Below, piece by piece: positions 11,189 to 12,495 of a DNA stretch of 12,495 nt (position 1 is the stretch's first letter; each line of letters opens with the position of its first letter). The translations under genes were made by a program, and so were the position numbers. A model generated the notes under the pieces. It searched no databases and was not told the origin of the DNA. It saw nothing but the letters and a program-made list of their open reading frames with translations. The DNA is taken from NCBI GenBank assembly GCA_035527715.1, contig DATKZY010000269.1:1-12495 (forward strand), read 5' to 3'. The DNA comes from DSUN01 sp035527715. Lineage in GTDB: Bacteria; Planctomycetota; PUPC01; DSUN01.

Positions 11189-12043
11189 ATGATCCAGGGC
11201 GAGTGCCCCGTCTGCCACCGCGTCTTCAAAGTGGACGATCGCTACGCCGGCATGACCGGCCACTGCAAGGCGTGCGGGGCCTCGATCCGCGTGCCCGGCC
11301 GACTCGACGAGGGGCTGGATGGTCTGCCCATGTCCCCAGGGCTGGGCCCCGAGCCCCCCGCAGCCGCGGCCCCCAACCCGGACACGTCTCCCGCGGCGCC
11401 TCCCCCCAAGGCCGAAGCGCCGACGCCCCAGGCCCCTGCGGCGCCGCAGCCGGCGGTGCGTGCTGAGCCGGCCGCCCAGCACCCCCATCCCGCCGACGAG
11501 TCGGGCCGCCCGCGGGACGCCCGCGCCCGTTTCGAGCCCTCGGAAGGCCCCACCGCACTCAAGGGATCGTGGCTGAGGCGGGAGGAGCAGGGCGCGCCGC
11601 CCGGACCCGTCCCGGGCCCCGAGGCGGAGCCTCCGGCGCCTGCGCCCGCCCGCGCGGTGCTTGCCGACCGCCTGATCACCGCACCCGAGGCCGAGCCGGC
11701 CCCTACCCAGCACCGGCCGGGCCTCGTCCGTGTGTCGTGCGTGCTCCTCGGCCTGCTCGCCGTGTGCTTTGCCCTGCACCTCGCCACGGCCGGCACCTGG
11801 GGCCAAGTGGCGGCGGGCCTCGGCGTCGCGCTGGCGGGCCTCGCCATCGTCCGCCTTTGGATGGCCGCCTGGGATGGGCTGCTTGCCGGTCTCCTCCTGT
11901 GCCTGTGCGTGGCGAGCTCTGCCCTGCTGCCTTCGGAGGTGCCGGTGGCGAGCCGGGTGCTGCTTGCCGGCTCGGGGGTTGTCCTGCTGCTGCTTTTTCT
12001 CACCCTCTTCCGTAGCTCCGGCCGCGACTACTTCACCAACTGA
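11189..12043 (+). CDS. Zinc-ribbon protein with Pro/Ala-rich linker and four-helix membrane tail, function unknown
   Basis: 284 residues in three parts. An N-terminal ribbon (C6, C9, C26, C29; 'CPVC...Y.G..GHCKACGASIRVP') resembles the MJ0042-type finger common in planctomycete proteins. A low-complexity linker rich in Pro, Ala and Glu runs from about 40 to 178. Four hydrophobic helices follow at about 183-201, 205-224, 229-247 and 254-274, ending in a short charged tail (SSGRDYFTN). With an even number of helices, both ends should lie on the same side, most likely the cytoplasm where zinc ribbons work. I do not recognise a named family for the whole protein. The ATG at 11189 is supported by AGGTGG six bases upstream; the frame is open from 11078, but that stretch overlaps the predicted hairpin. 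It lies alone between ppdK and ligA, and nothing in it shows a substrate or partner. Confidence 0.82.
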   Translation: MIQGECPVCHRVFKVDDRYAGMTGHCKACGASIRVPGRLDEGLDGLPMSPGLGPEPPAAAAPNPDTSPAAPPPKAEAPTPQAPAAPQPAVRAEPAAQHPHPADESGRPRDARARFEPSEGPTALKGSWLRREEQGAPPGPVPGPEAEPPAPAPARAVLADRLITAPEAEPAPTQHRPGLVRVSCVLLGLLAVCFALHLATAGTWGQVAAGLGVALAGLAIVRLWMAAWDGLLAGLLLCLCVASSALLPSEVPVASRVLLAGSGVVLLLLFLTLFRSSGRDYFTN

Positions 12044-12060
12044 GACGCCACGTATCGCTC

Positions 12061-12088
12061 TTGCACAGCGGGTTCGCCGCGCTATACT
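12061..12088 (+). promoter_or_regulatory. Possible promoter of the DNA ligase gene
   Basis: TATACT at 12083-12088 (5 of 6) is a good -10 box. The only nearby -35 candidate is TTGCAC at 12061-12066 with a 16-base spacer, 3 of 6. Transcription would begin near 12095, giving a leader of about 30 bases. The same TATACT hexamer is used at 3071. Confidence 0.45.
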
Positions 12089-12124
12089 GGGGCGGGCAGT
12101 TGTCTGGTCGGAAGGGAGAACGAT

Positions 12125-12495
12125 ATGGGGCACGTGCCTGCCGGCGTTCACCGCGAGGCCGAAGCGCTGCGAAGGCAGATCGACCACCACAACTACTGCT
12201 ACTACGTCCTCGACAAGCCCGAGGTCAGCGATGCGGAGTACGACAGGCTCTTCGATCGCCTCGGCGAGCTGGAGCGGCAGCACCCCGAGCTGGTGACGCC
12301 CGAGTCTCCAACGCAGCGCGTGGGCGCCCAGCCGGTCGAGGCGTTCGGCGCCGTCCGCCATTCTCTGCCCATGCTCAGCCTCGACAAGGCGCTCACCGAG
12401 GAGGAGCTGGGGGAGTGGTATCGCCGCACCTCGGACGGCCTCGGCGGCGAGGCATTCGAGGTGGTCGCCGAGCCGAAGCTCGACGGGCTGGCCGT
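12125..12495 (+). CDS. ligA: NAD-dependent DNA ligase, N-terminal part (3' end outside window)
   Basis: The first 123 residues of LigA, which seals nicks in replication and repair using NAD+ as AMP donor. The NAD-binding Ia domain shows the family pattern 'IDHHNYCYYVLDKPEVSDAEYD' in outline: Tyr26-Tyr27, Asp30, Pro32, Ser35-Asp36 and Tyr39-Asp40 in the visible numbering. 'HPEL..PESPTQRVG' (53-67) and 'H(S)LPMLSLDKA' (79-89) follow. The adenylation motif K118-L-D-G121 lies at the very end, with Lys118 as the nucleotide acceptor, and the window stops three residues later. ATG 12125 is supported by AGGGAG six bases upstream and an 81-base gap from the preceding gene. Nothing is odd in the visible part; the rest of the adenylation domain, OB fold, zinc finger, HhH and BRCT should lie beyond. 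Confidence 0.95.
   Translation, partial: MGHVPAGVHREAEALRRQIDHHNYCYYVLDKPEVSDAEYDRLFDRLGELERQHPELVTPESPTQRVGAQPVEAFGAVRHSLPMLSLDKALTEEELGEWYRRTSDGLGGEAFEVVAEPKLDGLA

Overview
This is a high-GC, densely coded bacterial window with eight protein genes and no tRNA, rRNA, CRISPR array or mobile element that I can recognise. Several traits suggest a member of the Planctomycetota or a close PVC-type lineage: a soluble Hanks-type kinase with two zinc ribbons and a GYF_2/DUF4339-like module, a short protein with an N-terminal CxxC...CxxC ribbon, a Pro/Ala-rich linker and a four-helix membrane tail, an AsmA-like protein, and a family-39 glycosyltransferase. This placement is inference from gene style, not from a phylogenetic marker search.

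Left part, 1-6179, plus strand. The 3' end of an AsmA-like gene (1-1473, cut by the window start) is followed after 18 bases by a GT39-type membrane glycosyltransferase (1492-3051). A good promoter whose -35 box overlaps that gene's stop codon precedes a UDP-glucuronate decarboxylase (UDP-xylose synthase) gene (3127-4089). The latter overlaps by four bases (GTGA) a serine/threonine kinase gene (4086-6179). The kinase is the most unusual gene here. It has a non-RD catalytic loop (HCD), a cysteine in place of the first glycine of the P-loop, six helical repeats at 32-34 residue spacing whose consensus resembles half of the c-di-GMP-binding MshEN motif, and two zinc ribbons of identical spacing flanking a Pro-rich linker and a GYF_2-like module.

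Middle part, 6183-8321. A minus-strand MsbA-type ABC exporter (6183-8027) converges on the kinase with only three bases between the stop codons. The region between it and the next gene holds a near-consensus promoter firing leftward into the exporter (TTGACA, 17-base spacer, TAAGAT) and a weaker extended -10 promoter firing rightward.

Right part, 8322-12495, plus strand: a complete pyruvate phosphate dikinase (8322-11072), a hairpin that may end it, the zinc-ribbon/four-helix membrane protein (11189-12043), a promoter, and the N-terminal end of NAD-dependent DNA ligase (12125 to the window end, cut just after the catalytic lysine).

The AsmA-like, GT39, UDP-xylose and exporter genes could all serve the cell envelope (nucleotide sugar supply, glycosylation, lipid or glycan export), with the kinase as a possible regulator; this link rests on position alone. 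Pyruvate phosphate dikinase and ligase are central metabolism and replication. I see no defence system and no wholly new system; the kinase architecture is the best lead.
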